Source: Lachnospiraceae bacterium (GTDB lineage Bacteria; Bacillota; Clostridia; Lachnospirales; Lachnospiraceae). From it: DNA of 32,082 nt. The position numbers were made by a program, and so were the translations under genes. The stretch is taken from contig BLMD01000099.1 of the NCBI GenBank assembly GCA_011959925.1, positions 1 through 32,082 of the forward strand, written 5' to 3'. The notes beneath the pieces are model-generated. The model searched no databases. It saw nothing but the letters and a program-made list of their open reading frames with translations, and had not been told where the DNA came from. This document shows positions 23,216 through 32,082 of the stretch, one piece after another (within the stretch, counting starts at the first letter, position 1; each line of letters opens with the position of its first letter).

Positions 23216-24319
23216 TCAGGTCTCCCCTTTTAGCACAAACTCCATAACGACGGGATTATGGTCGGAATATAAAAATTCCTCGTCCAGATTTTCTGCCTCT
23301 GCGCTTACATTGTCCGATACGAGAAATCCGTCCACGATCACCGTATACGTCACGCCTTCCTCATACGGCATGTCCGCGCCCCGGCAGGTTGGAACTTCCT
23401 CTGCATTTTCTGCCTTTACAAACCGAAAGCCTTCCGCCAGATCCTGATCGAAAAGCTGGTATACCCATTGGGGCGTTTTTTGCTCAGAGGGGAAATTTTC
23501 GATCGACCCTGCAATATCATGATTAAAATCCCCGCCCGCTATGACATAATTTCCCTTTTCACGCTCTTCTTTTAAAACTTCATTTAGCCGCGCAAGCTGT
23601 TTTGCCCGAATCTTCCCGCCTTCGTCGTATGCGCTCAGATGCACCTGAATCAAAACAAGTTCATTTCCTCCTTCCACCGGAAGCCTGCTGATGAGAAAGC
23701 AGCGGTCCAGATCTGTGAATTTCGTAAAAAACGCATCGCTGACCGGAAACTGCCGTCTGATATTTTCCGAAATGCGGTATTTGGAAAACGTCATCATGCC
23801 CGCTTCCACGGAGCCATGCGGCTCTGAGAACGGATAAAACAGATACGCGCTGTGAAAATTATTTGCAAATACACAGGCGTAATCGGAAAGCCCTTCTTCC
23901 AGCGCCGCTCTCTGATTGACCTGATAGCTTCTGGTGGCTTTTTCATCCACTTCCTGCACAAACATAAAATCCGCCTTCTGCCGCTGCAAAACGGAAAGGC
24001 TGCCCGCCGTATTCTTTTCTTCTGCTTCCTTTGAAACCGCCCTAGCATGCATTCCCGCCGTTTTCGTGCCGTCTTTCATCTCTCCCGTATCCATAAAAAA
24101 CGAATAATCCGCCGAATACGCGCCAAAACCTATGTTATAAGTCATGATACGGTACGGCGTATCCGGTTTGGCCCGTTCCTGTGTTTGATTTTTTGTCTCC
24201 ACTTTCATAAAATCTTCGATTCTGTAATACTGCGCCTGCATATAAAGGACATATCCCAAAATTACGGCAGCCAAAAGAAGCACAATGCCCAGGAAACATA
24301 TTCCGATCTTTTTTATCAT
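23216..24319 (-). CDS. Membrane-anchored endonuclease/exonuclease/phosphatase-fold protein
   Basis: This protein of about 367 residues has an N-terminal membrane segment (IKKIGICFLGIVLLLAAVILGYVLYM) followed by an extracytoplasmic domain of the EEP (DNase I/sphingomyelinase) superfamily. Its motifs appear in order: YRIMTYNIGFG, FMFVQEVDE (metal-binding Glu), LIQVHLSAYD, GGDFNHDIAG (Asp/Asn), TVIVDGFLVSD and LYSDHNPVVMEF (catalytic His). The active-site set looks complete. The substrate could be a nucleic acid, a phospholipid or a phosphate ester; the outside location makes DNA repair less likely. I prefer the ATG at 24317-24319, with AAAGGA upstream; the ATG at 24343, one base after the walJ stop, is an alternative. 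It is the last gene of the operon. Confidence 0.8.
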   Translation of the reverse strand: MIKKIGICFLGIVLLLAAVILGYVLYMQAQYYRIEDFMKVETKNQTQERAKPDTPYRIMTYNIGFGAYSADYSFFMDTGEMKDGTKTAGMHARAVSKEAEEKNTAGSLSVLQRQKADFMFVQEVDEKATRSYQVNQRAALEEGLSDYACVFANNFHSAYLFYPFSEPHGSVEAGMMTFSKYRISENIRRQFPVSDAFFTKFTDLDRCFLISRLPVEGGNELVLIQVHLSAYDEGGKIRAKQLARLNEVLKEEREKGNYVIAGGDFNHDIAGSIENFPSEQKTPQWVYQLFDQDLAEGFRFVKAENAEEVPTCRGADMPYEEGVTYTVIVDGFLVSDNVSAEAENLDEEFLYSDHNPVVMEFVLKGET

Positions 24320-24344
24320 CCTGATTTCATCCTTTTCCAACATT

Positions 24345-25142
24345 CTACACCGACGGCAGTCTTGTCACACATTCCCGTTCCGCCACATAAATAGGAAAAT
24401 CATTCCCGGTATACGGGCAGTCCCCCATCGTAATCTCCAGGCGTACTGTCTCATATGCAAGCTCCGGAAAATTATTTTCTTTACTTAAATGCCCCAGCAT
24501 CACCGCTCGAAATTGATCGTGTAAAATCTTTCCTAAAAGCTGTCCGCAGAGTTCATTCGACAAATGTCCCCTATCTCCGAAAATTCTCTGTTTCAGAAAA
24601 TAAGGATACGGACCCGTCTGAAGCATATTGACATCATGATTGGCTTCCAGCAAAAGTAGATGCAGCCCCCTTAAATGTTCAATGATCTCATGGTCAAACC
24701 TGCCAAGATCGGTCACGACAGCAGCCGACGTCCCGTTGCTTCTGATCTTATACGCAACCGGGTCAGCCGCATCATGGGAAATCCGAATGGGTATGATTTC
24801 CAGATCGCCGATCCGAAACGTCTCGTTGGGAACGATCGTATAAAATAAATCCGGATCGATCGAACCGACCGTCTTTGTATGTAACACCGCCTGTTTCGTT
24901 CCTTCCGTCGCATAAATGGGGATGCTGTACTTTCTGGCAAGCACACCGATGCCGCTGATATGGTCGATATGTTCATGCGTGACCAAAATCGCCTTCATCT
25001 CGGACGTCTTGTGACCCAGCTCCTGCAATCCCCGCTCAATTCTTCTGCCGCTGATGCCCGCATCGATCAGCAAATGGCTCCTGCCGTCGCCCGCCATAAC
25101 GCAATTTCCGCTGCTTCCGCTTGCTATACTGCATAATTCCAT
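24345..25142 (-). CDS. walJ: Metallo-beta-lactamase-fold exonuclease, WalJ/YycJ type
   Basis: This 266-residue protein is an MBL-fold hydrolase close to YycJ/WalJ, linked in Bacillus to the WalRK cell-wall system and to 5' exonuclease activity in DNA repair. It starts CSIASGSSGNC (4-14), the YycJ signature, and has the metal site THEHIDH (55-61), ISHDAADPVAY, VTDLG and GHLSNE. The ATG at 25140-25142 is chosen because GAAGAG-type purines precede it and the family starts MELCSIASGS; an ATG ten codons earlier overlaps the previous gene. It lies four bases after the FtsA-like gene. No WalRK genes are in the window. Confidence 0.88.
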   Translation of the reverse strand: MELCSIASGSSGNCVMAGDGRSHLLIDAGISGRRIERGLQELGHKTSEMKAILVTHEHIDHISGIGVLARKYSIPIYATEGTKQAVLHTKTVGSIDPDLFYTIVPNETFRIGDLEIIPIRISHDAADPVAYKIRSNGTSAAVVTDLGRFDHEIIEHLRGLHLLLLEANHDVNMLQTGPYPYFLKQRIFGDRGHLSNELCGQLLGKILHDQFRAVMLGHLSKENNFPELAYETVRLEITMGDCPYTGNDFPIYVAERECVTRLPSV

Positions 25143-25146
25143 CGCT

Positions 25147-27309
25147 CTACTTCTCTTCCCAATAAATTTCAATCGTATCGCCGTTATGCAGCGGACGCGT
25201 ATATTCTGCGTATTCTCCGTTTACTTTGATTACGATCAGTCTTCCTTTTGACGCCGTCAGGTCAAAATCAATAAAATCAAAAATATCCACAAAGATAAAA
25301 CTATCTTTTCCGGTAAGATTGACCGGAGAGCCGTTCACCCAAACTTCCATGCCGTCGCCGTCATCCAAAGGCTCCCTTCTGCCTGCCGGCTGCATCCCTT
25401 CGGCGTGCCTAATCGATTCTTCTGCGCTTTCCTGCGGTACGCCCGCTTCTTCCGGTTCCTCTGTTTCTTCCGGTTTTGCCTGATCCTCTGCTTCTGCTTC
25501 CTGTTCTTGTATCTCTTCTTCCAAAAGCTCGTCTTCTTCCTCTGCTTCCCAGGATTTTTCCGTCCATTCCACCGTAACGCCTGCATAAATACGCGTATCG
25601 CTGTCCGCAGGGCTGTGGTCTACCGTCACAATCCAGTCTTCGTTTGGCTGAATATCCATATAATCCATCAACTGCTGCAGCGTATAGTAATCCCTCGTCT
25701 TAATTTCGTCGCCTTCCGCAATCTGATAGGAAGACGGCACAATCTCTCCGTTTGCCTCAATCAGTTTCGGACAAGTCACCGTCTGTCCGTTGACCTGAAA
25801 ACCGATCGTTTCCTCCACATATTCGGCGATATCTGCAACCGTGATTTCCGCCGGTTTTCCTTCTGTCGAAGGCTCAATCGTAATGTAGCTGTTTGCCGTC
25901 AGCGGCGCATTGAGATTCGTCAATGTATCGTTTACTTTTACAACCGCAGGTTCTCCGGCTTCTCCTCTTGCAATCCTCGGGCTTCCGTTGACCGTAAAAT
26001 TAATTTCTTTCCCGCGGCGCGGAAACAGGGAACTGTTTGGAAATCCTGCCTGAAGCGCGGCGTCTACAATTGTCAGCCTGTTATTGTCATATAATTTAAT
26101 CCGTTCTCCGTTAAAATGAACCAGCATAAAACTGTTTTTCTGCGCACAGTAATTCAGGCAGATACCCACCGGCGTCACCAGCAGCGGATCTTTTCTGATT
26201 TCCGGCTGCTCAAACGTCACCGACTGCAGCACTTCTTCTCCGCGCAGCGCCACACGCTCATAGGGAAGCTTTAACTTGTCTGCCAGAAGCTTGTCAAATC
26301 CATGAATTTTTCCGCCCCCGCCGACGATAAAGACCGCTTTCACGCTCCTCTCTCCGTTTAATTCCAGAATCTTATCTGCAATATCCGAAGCGACCGTATT
26401 GACCATTCCGTCTGTCAATTCCCATATTTCCTCTGCCGGAATCGTATGTTTCAGCAGCATAATATCCGTATATTCGATTTCCGTCCCGGTTGTAGAATCC
26501 AGTTTCATACGCTCTGCCGTCTGAAAATCCACCAGGTAATTCTGCGCGATCAGTTCCGTGATCTCGTCTCCGGCAAGCGGGATCATGCCGTATGCGATGA
26601 TGCTGCCGTCTCTTGTGACACAGATATCAGAAGTTCCGGCGCCGATATCGACCAGTGCAATATTCAACATCCGGTAATTTTCCGGAATTGCAATATCCAT
26701 CGCCGCAATCGGCTCTAACGTCAGATTCGCAACGGTAAGTCCCGCCATTGCCACCGCCGCATATAAACCGTCGATCACGTCTTCCGGCAGGAATGTAACG
26801 ATAATATCCTCTGCGACCTTCTCTGCCTTATGGCCTTCCAAATTGGAAAATACCTCGTCGTTTAAGTAATATTTTACAACGGAATAACCGACGCAGTAAA
26901 ATTTGTAATTCGTATCGTTCTCATCCTTTAAGATTTCCTGCGCTTTTTCTATGCCCAGCAGATCCAGCGTATGAACGTCTTCGGCAGAAACAACCGACTC
27001 CGCCTCATAGTTTTGTTCCACATTTGTCGTCACGGTCTTTAATACGCGCCCGGCAGCGGCAATGCAGACAGACGTAAGCGTCTGGCCCGTCTCGTTTTCC
27101 AGCGCCTCTTTTACAGCCCTAATCGTGCCTGACACCCTGCCGATATCATGGATCTGCCCGTCCAGCATCGCACGTGTTTCATGCTCTTTGGAATACTGCG
27201 CCATCACGATAAATTCTTTTCCGATTTTGTATCCGACGGTTCCTACGACATTCCGTGTTCCGATGTCCAGTCCGAATACCAATTCGCCCCCGATTTCTCT
27301 CTTCTCCAT
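25147..27309 (-). CDS. FtsA/PilM-like ATPase with beta-grasp-like C-terminal modules
   Basis: This 720-residue protein is much longer than FtsA (about 420). Residues 10-390 form the actin-like ATPase: GLDIGTRNVVGTVG (13-26), VDIGAGTSDICV (220-231) and FIVGGGGKIHGFDKL (327-341). Later segments repeat a VNG...GD pattern like ThiS/TGS beta-grasp folds: FNGERIKLYDNNRLTIVDAAL (399-419), FTVNGSPR (438), FQVNGQTVTCP (504) with EGDEIKT, and a final module MEVWVNGSPVNL...IFVDIFDFIDFDL...VNGEYAEYTRPLHNGDTIEIYW (654-717). A Glu-rich linker (588-635) precedes the last one. The membrane-targeting helix of true FtsA is not visible at the end. AAGGAG precedes the ATG at 27307-27309. It is co-transcribed with polA, coaE and walJ. 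A cell-division or envelope role is inferred from FtsA; the C-terminal function is unknown. Confidence 0.82.
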   Translation of the reverse strand: MEKREIGGELVFGLDIGTRNVVGTVGYKIGKEFIVMAQYSKEHETRAMLDGQIHDIGRVSGTIRAVKEALENETGQTLTSVCIAAAGRVLKTVTTNVEQNYEAESVVSAEDVHTLDLLGIEKAQEILKDENDTNYKFYCVGYSVVKYYLNDEVFSNLEGHKAEKVAEDIIVTFLPEDVIDGLYAAVAMAGLTVANLTLEPIAAMDIAIPENYRMLNIALVDIGAGTSDICVTRDGSIIAYGMIPLAGDEITELIAQNYLVDFQTAERMKLDSTTGTEIEYTDIMLLKHTIPAEEIWELTDGMVNTVASDIADKILELNGERSVKAVFIVGGGGKIHGFDKLLADKLKLPYERVALRGEEVLQSVTFEQPEIRKDPLLVTPVGICLNYCAQKNSFMLVHFNGERIKLYDNNRLTIVDAALQAGFPNSSLFPRRGKEINFTVNGSPRIARGEAGEPAVVKVNDTLTNLNAPLTANSYITIEPSTEGKPAEITVADIAEYVEETIGFQVNGQTVTCPKLIEANGEIVPSSYQIAEGDEIKTRDYYTLQQLMDYMDIQPNEDWIVTVDHSPADSDTRIYAGVTVEWTEKSWEAEEEDELLEEEIQEQEAEAEDQAKPEETEEPEEAGVPQESAEESIRHAEGMQPAGRREPLDDGDGMEVWVNGSPVNLTGKDSFIFVDIFDFIDFDLTASKGRLIVIKVNGEYAEYTRPLHNGDTIEIYWEEK

Positions 27310-27321
27310 CTTTTCATCTCC

Positions 27322-27936
27322 TTAAACATCTTTTTTCGGTTCCAAGCGCGCAAACGCCGCTTTGACCTGACGGCAGGCCTCTTCCAGAGAACCGTTGTTG
27401 TCGATCACAATACTGCAGTGTGTTCTGTATGCTTCCTCCGAAAGCTGGTTTGCAAATACCGCGTCTATTTTTTCGTCGGAATATCCACGGGTTTCTTTTA
27501 ACCGTATACGGCGGTTTTTCTCTGAAGTATCGATCAGCCAAAGCTCGTCGCAGATCTTGCCGTATCCCTCTTCAATCAGCAGCGCCGCTTCTAAAATCAA
27601 ATATGAAATTGTTCCCGCGGCGCGTTCCGCTTCTGCAATTCTTATAATTTCCCGCTTAACGGCAGGATGCACAATGCGGTTTAATTGCTCAAGCTTTTGT
27701 TTGTCCCGGAAAATCATTTCCGAAACCTTAACGGGATCCAAACCGCCGGACGAAAGAAACATATCTTCGCCGCTAAACAGTTCCCGAATCTTGGGAAAGC
27801 AGATCCCGTCCGGCTGCATCAGCTGATGCGCAAGTTCGTCCGCTAAAATGATACGCGCCGGATATTCCTTTTCTATAAAATGCAGAATCTCTGATTTTCC
27901 GGCTCCGATTCCTCCTGTAATCCCAATAAATCTCAT
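27322..27936 (-). CDS. coaE: Dephospho-CoA kinase
   Basis: This 204-residue enzyme phosphorylates dephospho-CoA in the last step of coenzyme A synthesis. The P-loop GITGGIGAGKSE is at 5-16. ILADELAHQLM (29-39), RIVHPAVKREI and LLIEEGYGKICDELWLI are typical. It lies eight bases after polA and 12 bases before the FtsA-like gene, so it is part of the same transcript. coaE next to polA is a common order in Firmicutes. Confidence 0.95.
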   Translation of the reverse strand: MRFIGITGGIGAGKSEILHFIEKEYPARIILADELAHQLMQPDGICFPKIRELFSGEDMFLSSGGLDPVKVSEMIFRDKQKLEQLNRIVHPAVKREIIRIAEAERAAGTISYLILEAALLIEEGYGKICDELWLIDTSEKNRRIRLKETRGYSDEKIDAVFANQLSEEAYRTHCSIVIDNNGSLEEACRQVKAAFARLEPKKDV

Positions 27937-27944
27937 AGTTCCAC

Positions 27945-30590
27945 CTATTTCGCCTCATACCAGTTTGTTCCGGTATGCATATCGATTTCTAAATTGACCG
28001 ACATCCTGGCGGCTCCCTGCATCTCTTCCAGCAAAATCTTCTTTACTTCTTCCAGTTCTTCTGACTTTGCCTCTACCAAAAGCTCGTCGTGCACCTGCAG
28101 GATCAGCCTGGATTTCATTCCTTCCGCCGCCAGGCGGTCATGCACGCGTATCATTGCAATCTTAATGATATCCGCCGCCGTTCCCTGAATCGGCGCGTTC
28201 ATTGCCACGCGTTCCCCGAACGAACGCTGCATAAAATTACCGGATGAGAGTTCCGGCAGCGGTCTGCGGCGCAGAAACAGCGTCAGGGAATACCCTTTTT
28301 CCTTTGCCTGCGCCACCAGCCCGTCCAAAAAGGATTTGATCTTCGGATAGGAATCAAAATACCTCTCGATATATTCCGCCGCTTCTTTTTTACTGATACT
28401 AAGGTCCTGGCTTAATCCAAACGAACTGATCCCGTACACAATTCCAAAATTTACGGCTTTTGCATTGCGTCTCTGTAAATCCGTCACTTCGTCAAACGGA
28501 ACGTGAAAAACCTGAGACGCCGTGATCCGGTGAATATCCTCCGCCTGCCGATACGCCTCGATCAACTGCTCGTCCCCCGACATATGGGCAAGCACGCGAA
28601 GCTCGATCTGAGAATAATCCGCATCGACAAAGACGCATCCTTCTGCCGGCGAAAAAACTTTCCGAATCAGGCGTCCCTGCTCCATCCGAATCGGAATATT
28701 CTGCAGATTCGGATCTGCGCTGCTGATTCTTCCGGTCGCCGTAATCGTCTGATGGAACGTGCTGTGAATCCGGCCCGTTTCATCGATCACATTTGCCAGT
28801 CCGTCTGCGTAGGTAGACTTTAGCTTTGCAAGCTGCCTGTATTCTAAAATTTCCGCCACCAGCGGATACTCCGGCGCAAGCTTGTCAAGTACGTCCGCCG
28901 CCGTGGAATATCCGGTCTTCGTCTTTTTTCCGTAAGGCATATTTAGTTTTTCAAATAAAATCACGCCAAGCTGCTTGGGAGAATTGATATTAAATTCTTC
29001 TCCCGCTTTTTCATATATGCTCTGCGTCAGTTCACAAATCCGCTCCTGCAAACCTTTTCCGTAATCGGCAAGCGCCTGCTTATCTGCCGCAATCCCCGCC
29101 TGCTCCATATCTGCCAGCACATAGGCCAGCGGCAGTTCCATTTCCCGATACAGCGTATCCATATCCGCTTTTTTTAAGGATGCTTCCAACACTTCTTTTG
29201 CTGAAAACGCAGTATACGCCATATAACAGACGCATTTCAAACATTCGTCCGGCGTCTCTTCCATCGCCGCTGCAAAGCTCCTTTTCCCAAGAAAATCTTC
29301 TCTGGAAGGAATCATCAGATTCAGGTAATCCTTTGCAATGTCTTCATATTCATAGCCGTTCTTTAACGGATTGAGCAGATACGCCGCAATTGTGCAGTCA
29401 AACAGCCTTTCCCTAAGCGCCGCATCATTGGTCGGAAGCGAAAAGAATTTCACCATCGCTTTTAAATCCAGAAAAGAAATCTCCGTCGATTGGATCAGAT
29501 CCAGAAGTCTCCCCTTTAAATACTCTTCTGTCAGCAATCCCGTCACCGGCAGAAAAGCCGTATCTTCTTTTCCGAAACAGACTGCAGCGCCGAGCAGCGT
29601 CCCTCCATCCGCTGCGGGAACGATACTTAAACTTCCCGCCGCTTTTGCTTTTGTCAGATACGCGTCTGCCTGCGCAAAATCCTCTATGCTGCGGAAACTC
29701 TCCTCCACACCGTTCTTTTGCACATCCGTCTGAAAACGGCTTAAGATCTGTTTCAAATCCAGACGTTTACAAAGCAGGTACGCTTCTTTTGTATAGAGAT
29801 TTTCGAGTTTTGCAGCTTCTAACGAATAATCGATCGGGACATTGGTATCGATCGCCGCCAGTTTTTTGGACAAAACGGCAAGATCGTAGCCTTCTCTCAG
29901 CTTTTCTTTTGCCCGGTTCGGTTTGATCTCTTCTAAATGTTCATATGCATTCTCTATACTGCCGTAAGCCGCGATCAGATTCGTCGCCGTTTTTTCACCG
30001 ATGCCCGGTACGCCCGGAATATTATCCGACGCATCCCCCATCAGCGCTTTGACATCAATAAACTCTTTCGGCGTGACCTGATATCTGTTTTTCACGTCGC
30101 CCGCATAATAATCTTCGATTTCCGTTCCCGTCCGTTTTGTCTTTGGAATCCTGATCTTAACCTGCTCCGTAGCCAGCTGCAGCAGATCCCGGTCTCCGGA
30201 CACCAGTGAAACGGAGAGTCCCGCTTCTTCTGCCCGTCCGGCAAGCGTTCCTAAGATATCGTCGGCTTCATAGCCTTCCCGTTCCACTATGACAACACCC
30301 ATTGCCGTAAGCATTTCTTTCATCAAAGGAACCTGCTGGCGCAGTTCCTCGGCCATCGGTTTTCTGGTTCCCTTATATTCCGCATACATGCGATGCCGAA
30401 ACGTAGGCGCATGCACGTCAAAAGCAACCGTCAGATAATCCGGCTGCTCCTCGTCTATAATTTTAAATAAAATATTCAAAAACCCGTACACGGCATTGGT
30501 ATGCACGCCTTCTGCATTTGTCAGATCCGGAATCCCAAAAAACGCCCGGTTTAAAATACTGTGTCCGTCGATCAATACTAATTTTTTCAT
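27945..30590 (-). CDS. polA: DNA polymerase I
   Basis: This 881-residue enzyme fills gaps and removes RNA primers. The N-terminal 5' nuclease domain (about 1-290) has LVLIDGHSILNRAFFG, EADDILGTLA, VSGDRDLLQL and VPGIGEKTA. The middle domain (about 310-480) is the 3'-5' exonuclease fold without its DxE metal ligands, so proofreading is probably absent, as in Bacillus-type Pol I. The polymerase domain has DYSQIELRVLAHMSGD, RRNAKAVNFGIVYGISSFGL and QVHDELLVEA. The start at 30588-30590 has GAGGG upstream and overlaps the pepP stop as ATGA, so translation is coupled. Confidence 0.97.
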   Translation of the reverse strand: MKKLVLIDGHSILNRAFFGIPDLTNAEGVHTNAVYGFLNILFKIIDEEQPDYLTVAFDVHAPTFRHRMYAEYKGTRKPMAEELRQQVPLMKEMLTAMGVVIVEREGYEADDILGTLAGRAEEAGLSVSLVSGDRDLLQLATEQVKIRIPKTKRTGTEIEDYYAGDVKNRYQVTPKEFIDVKALMGDASDNIPGVPGIGEKTATNLIAAYGSIENAYEHLEEIKPNRAKEKLREGYDLAVLSKKLAAIDTNVPIDYSLEAAKLENLYTKEAYLLCKRLDLKQILSRFQTDVQKNGVEESFRSIEDFAQADAYLTKAKAAGSLSIVPAADGGTLLGAAVCFGKEDTAFLPVTGLLTEEYLKGRLLDLIQSTEISFLDLKAMVKFFSLPTNDAALRERLFDCTIAAYLLNPLKNGYEYEDIAKDYLNLMIPSREDFLGKRSFAAAMEETPDECLKCVCYMAYTAFSAKEVLEASLKKADMDTLYREMELPLAYVLADMEQAGIAADKQALADYGKGLQERICELTQSIYEKAGEEFNINSPKQLGVILFEKLNMPYGKKTKTGYSTAADVLDKLAPEYPLVAEILEYRQLAKLKSTYADGLANVIDETGRIHSTFHQTITATGRISSADPNLQNIPIRMEQGRLIRKVFSPAEGCVFVDADYSQIELRVLAHMSGDEQLIEAYRQAEDIHRITASQVFHVPFDEVTDLQRRNAKAVNFGIVYGISSFGLSQDLSISKKEAAEYIERYFDSYPKIKSFLDGLVAQAKEKGYSLTLFLRRRPLPELSSGNFMQRSFGERVAMNAPIQGTAADIIKIAMIRVHDRLAAEGMKSRLILQVHDELLVEAKSEELEEVKKILLEEMQGAARMSVNLEIDMHTGTNWYEAK

Positions 30591-32082
30591 AGTTCCCTCG
30601 TGTATCCTTTCAGCCATTCCGCTTCTTCTTCCGTCAGAAACGGAGCAAGCATCTTATATACCTTTTGATGATATGCATTCAACTGCATCTTTTCTCTTTC
30701 GGTCAATTCCGACGCATCTACCGCGTCTAAGTCAATCGGAGCATAGGTGATAGTTTCAAAACACAAAAACTGTCCGTATTCGGTTTCTTCCGCTTTTTGA
30801 CATAACAGTTCGTTTTCGATGCGGATGCCGTATGCGCCTTCCAGATAAATACCGGGCTCGTCCGTCGTCACCATGCCTTCTTTTAATACGGTCAGATCTT
30901 CGGCACCTTCCCGCTGCTTATAGCGAAACGCATTCGGTCCTTCGTGCACATTCAAAAGATAGCCGACGCCGTGTCCCGTGCCGCAGCGGTAATCCAGTCC
31001 CAGGTCCCAGATCGGTTTCCTTGCCAGCACATCTAACTGGGTTCCTTTTACGCCCTGCAAAAATTTCGCCGACGCCAGATTTAAATTTCCACGCACAACC
31101 GCCGTAAAATGCCGTTTCATCTCTTGCGTAACCGCTCCCAGCGCCAGCGTTCTTGTAATGTCTGTCGTCCCTTCCAGATAATGTCCTCCGGAATCCACCA
31201 GCAAAAAACCTTCCGGCTTCAAACGCGCGTCTGTCTCTTTCGACGCCGCATAATGCATCATCGCGGCATGTTCTCCGTACGCACAAATCGTATCAAAACT
31301 TACGTCTAAAAAATGCTCCTGTTCCTGCCGCCGTTTCAGCAGATAATCCGAAGCGGAAATCTCTGTGATCTCTTCGGACGCGATCCGCGTTTTCAGCCAA
31401 TACATAAATTTTGTAAACGCCACGCCGTCCTTGATATGGGCGCGTTTGATATGCTCTGTCTCTACGGGATTTTTTATGGCTTTCTGCCATTCGGACGGAT
31501 TGTGCCCAAGAATTACCTGCACGCCTTTGGGAATCGACGCCGCCAGTTTCATATTGAGCGTTTCCCCGTCATAGAGCACGGCGCCTGCGTTCAGTGAAGC
31601 GATGTAAGCATCGATCGCCTCGTAAGGACGAGTCGCCACATGATTTTCTTCTAAATACGCCCTCTGCTCTTTGGTTATCATTTCTTCCCGTAAAAACCAG
31701 ATACACTCCCGCATGGTAACCGCAAGATACGATAACACCACCGGAACATGGGTAATATCATTCCCCCGTACATTTAAAATCCATGCAATATCGCAAAGAG
31801 ACGACAGCAGATGCACATCTGCCCCCGCTTCTTTCATCTCGTTTCGGATATCCGCCAGTTTATCGGCTGTACTTTTTCCGGAATACTGCTCCGATAAGAT
31901 AAAAAAGGGAGCGCATGGCATCTTCGGCCGATCTGTCCAAAACGCCTCTGTCAAATCACCCTGCATCCAGAGAGTTCCCTTTTTTTCCACGGCCGCTTTA
32001 CGGTAAGCTTCCCCTGTCTCTGCACTGACGGTTCTGCCGTCAAAACCGATACAGCCGCCCATCGGCAGACGTTTTTGTACAA
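30587..32082 (-). CDS. pepP: Xaa-Pro aminopeptidase (aminopeptidase P), 5' end outside window
   Basis: This metallopeptidase removes an N-terminal residue before proline. The visible frame runs past the right edge (VQKRLP precedes the first internal Met at 32060-32062), so the first domain is incomplete. The catalytic pita-bread domain has LLVDSGGHYLEGTTDITRT (two metal-binding Asp), GTGHGVGYLLNVHEGP (His), MVTTDEPGIYLEGAYGIRIENELL (two Glu) and a conserved C-terminal tail (FETITYAPIDLDAVD). This three-domain form of about 590 residues is the M24B type. It overlaps polA by four bases (ATGA). Family and function are clear; only the N-terminus is missing. Confidence 0.93.
   Translation of the reverse strand, partial: VQKRLPMGGCIGFDGRTVSAETGEAYRKAAVEKKGTLWMQGDLTEAFWTDRPKMPCAPFFILSEQYSGKSTADKLADIRNEMKEAGADVHLLSSLCDIAWILNVRGNDITHVPVVLSYLAVTMRECIWFLREEMITKEQRAYLEENHVATRPYEAIDAYIASLNAGAVLYDGETLNMKLAASIPKGVQVILGHNPSEWQKAIKNPVETEHIKRAHIKDGVAFTKFMYWLKTRIASEEITEISASDYLLKRRQEQEHFLDVSFDTICAYGEHAAMMHYAASKETDARLKPEGFLLVDSGGHYLEGTTDITRTLALGAVTQEMKRHFTAVVRGNLNLASAKFLQGVKGTQLDVLARKPIWDLGLDYRCGTGHGVGYLLNVHEGPNAFRYKQREGAEDLTVLKEGMVTTDEPGIYLEGAYGIRIENELLCQKAEETEYGQFLCFETITYAPIDLDAVDASELTEREKMQLNAYHQKVYKMLAPFLTEEEAEWLKGYTREL

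Noticed and set aside
25405-26094. Long plus-strand open frame opposite the FtsA-like gene (229 codons)
   Set aside because: It is antisense to a well-supported gene, has Phe/Arg/Cys-rich composition typical of a shadow frame and no ribosome site.
27945-30590. PolA with a degenerate proofreading domain as an unusual find
   Set aside because: Loss of 3'-5' exonuclease ligands is normal for Bacillus- and Clostridia-type Pol I, so it is not novel.

Overview
The window reads as chromosomal DNA of an anaerobic Clostridia, most likely Lachnospiraceae (a gut Firmicute). This rests on strong AGGAGG-type ribosome sites, a pyruvate phosphate dikinase matching the Clostridium symbiosum residue numbering, a NifU-like/GGGtGRT gene pair, a GH112 galactosyl-N-acetylhexosamine-type phosphorylase, and the gene order pepP-polA-coaE-ftsA-like-walJ. 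The genus cannot be fixed from this stretch. Almost all genes lie on the minus strand; only a three-gene block (6642-9186) is on the plus strand.

Region 1 (1-about 3600) is one end of an integrated mobile element, probably an integrative and conjugative element or integrated plasmid of the RepA_N/Tn1549-like kind. Its maintenance module is read leftward: a DUF6075-like gene, a 60-residue gene, parA, parB, repA, and the start of a further small gene cut by the window edge. repA carries an array of 23-bp palindromic repeats, a good candidate for the replication origin. parB has a one-base frameshift that splits off its C-terminus. Two tandem terminators separate this module from the 3' end of ppdK. 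No integrase, relaxase or att repeats are visible, so the exact boundary is not defined.

Region 2 (3606-9222) holds ppdK (glycolysis/PEP metabolism), the divergent NifU-like + GGGtGRT pair of unknown function, and a secreted acidic lipoprotein. Region 3 (9323-10873) has a Ser/Thr-rich protein with a FliD-like C-terminus but no flagellar genes nearby, and a small unknown gene.

Region 4 (11001-14354) is a purine unit, purC-purB, with a sigma-A promoter and an unexpected secreted papain-like (C39-like) protein overlapping the end of purB. Region 5 (14441-17427) has a GH112 phosphorylase with its own promoter, preceded by a left-handed beta-helix sugar-nucleotide-type transferase. Region 6 (17460-22534) has topB, an AAA ATPase with an altered P-loop, and an acyl-CoA synthetase with two dyad sites in its upstream region. 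A decayed gene remnant and a terminator (22799-23111) follow.

Region 7 (23216-32082) is a tightly packed operon read leftward: pepP (cut at the window edge), polA, coaE, a 720-residue FtsA/PilM-like ATPase with beta-grasp-like C-terminal modules, walJ, and a membrane-anchored endonuclease/exonuclease/phosphatase-fold protein. It combines DNA replication and repair, coenzyme A synthesis and a cell-division-type ATPase. No rRNA, tRNA, CRISPR array or insertion sequence was seen.
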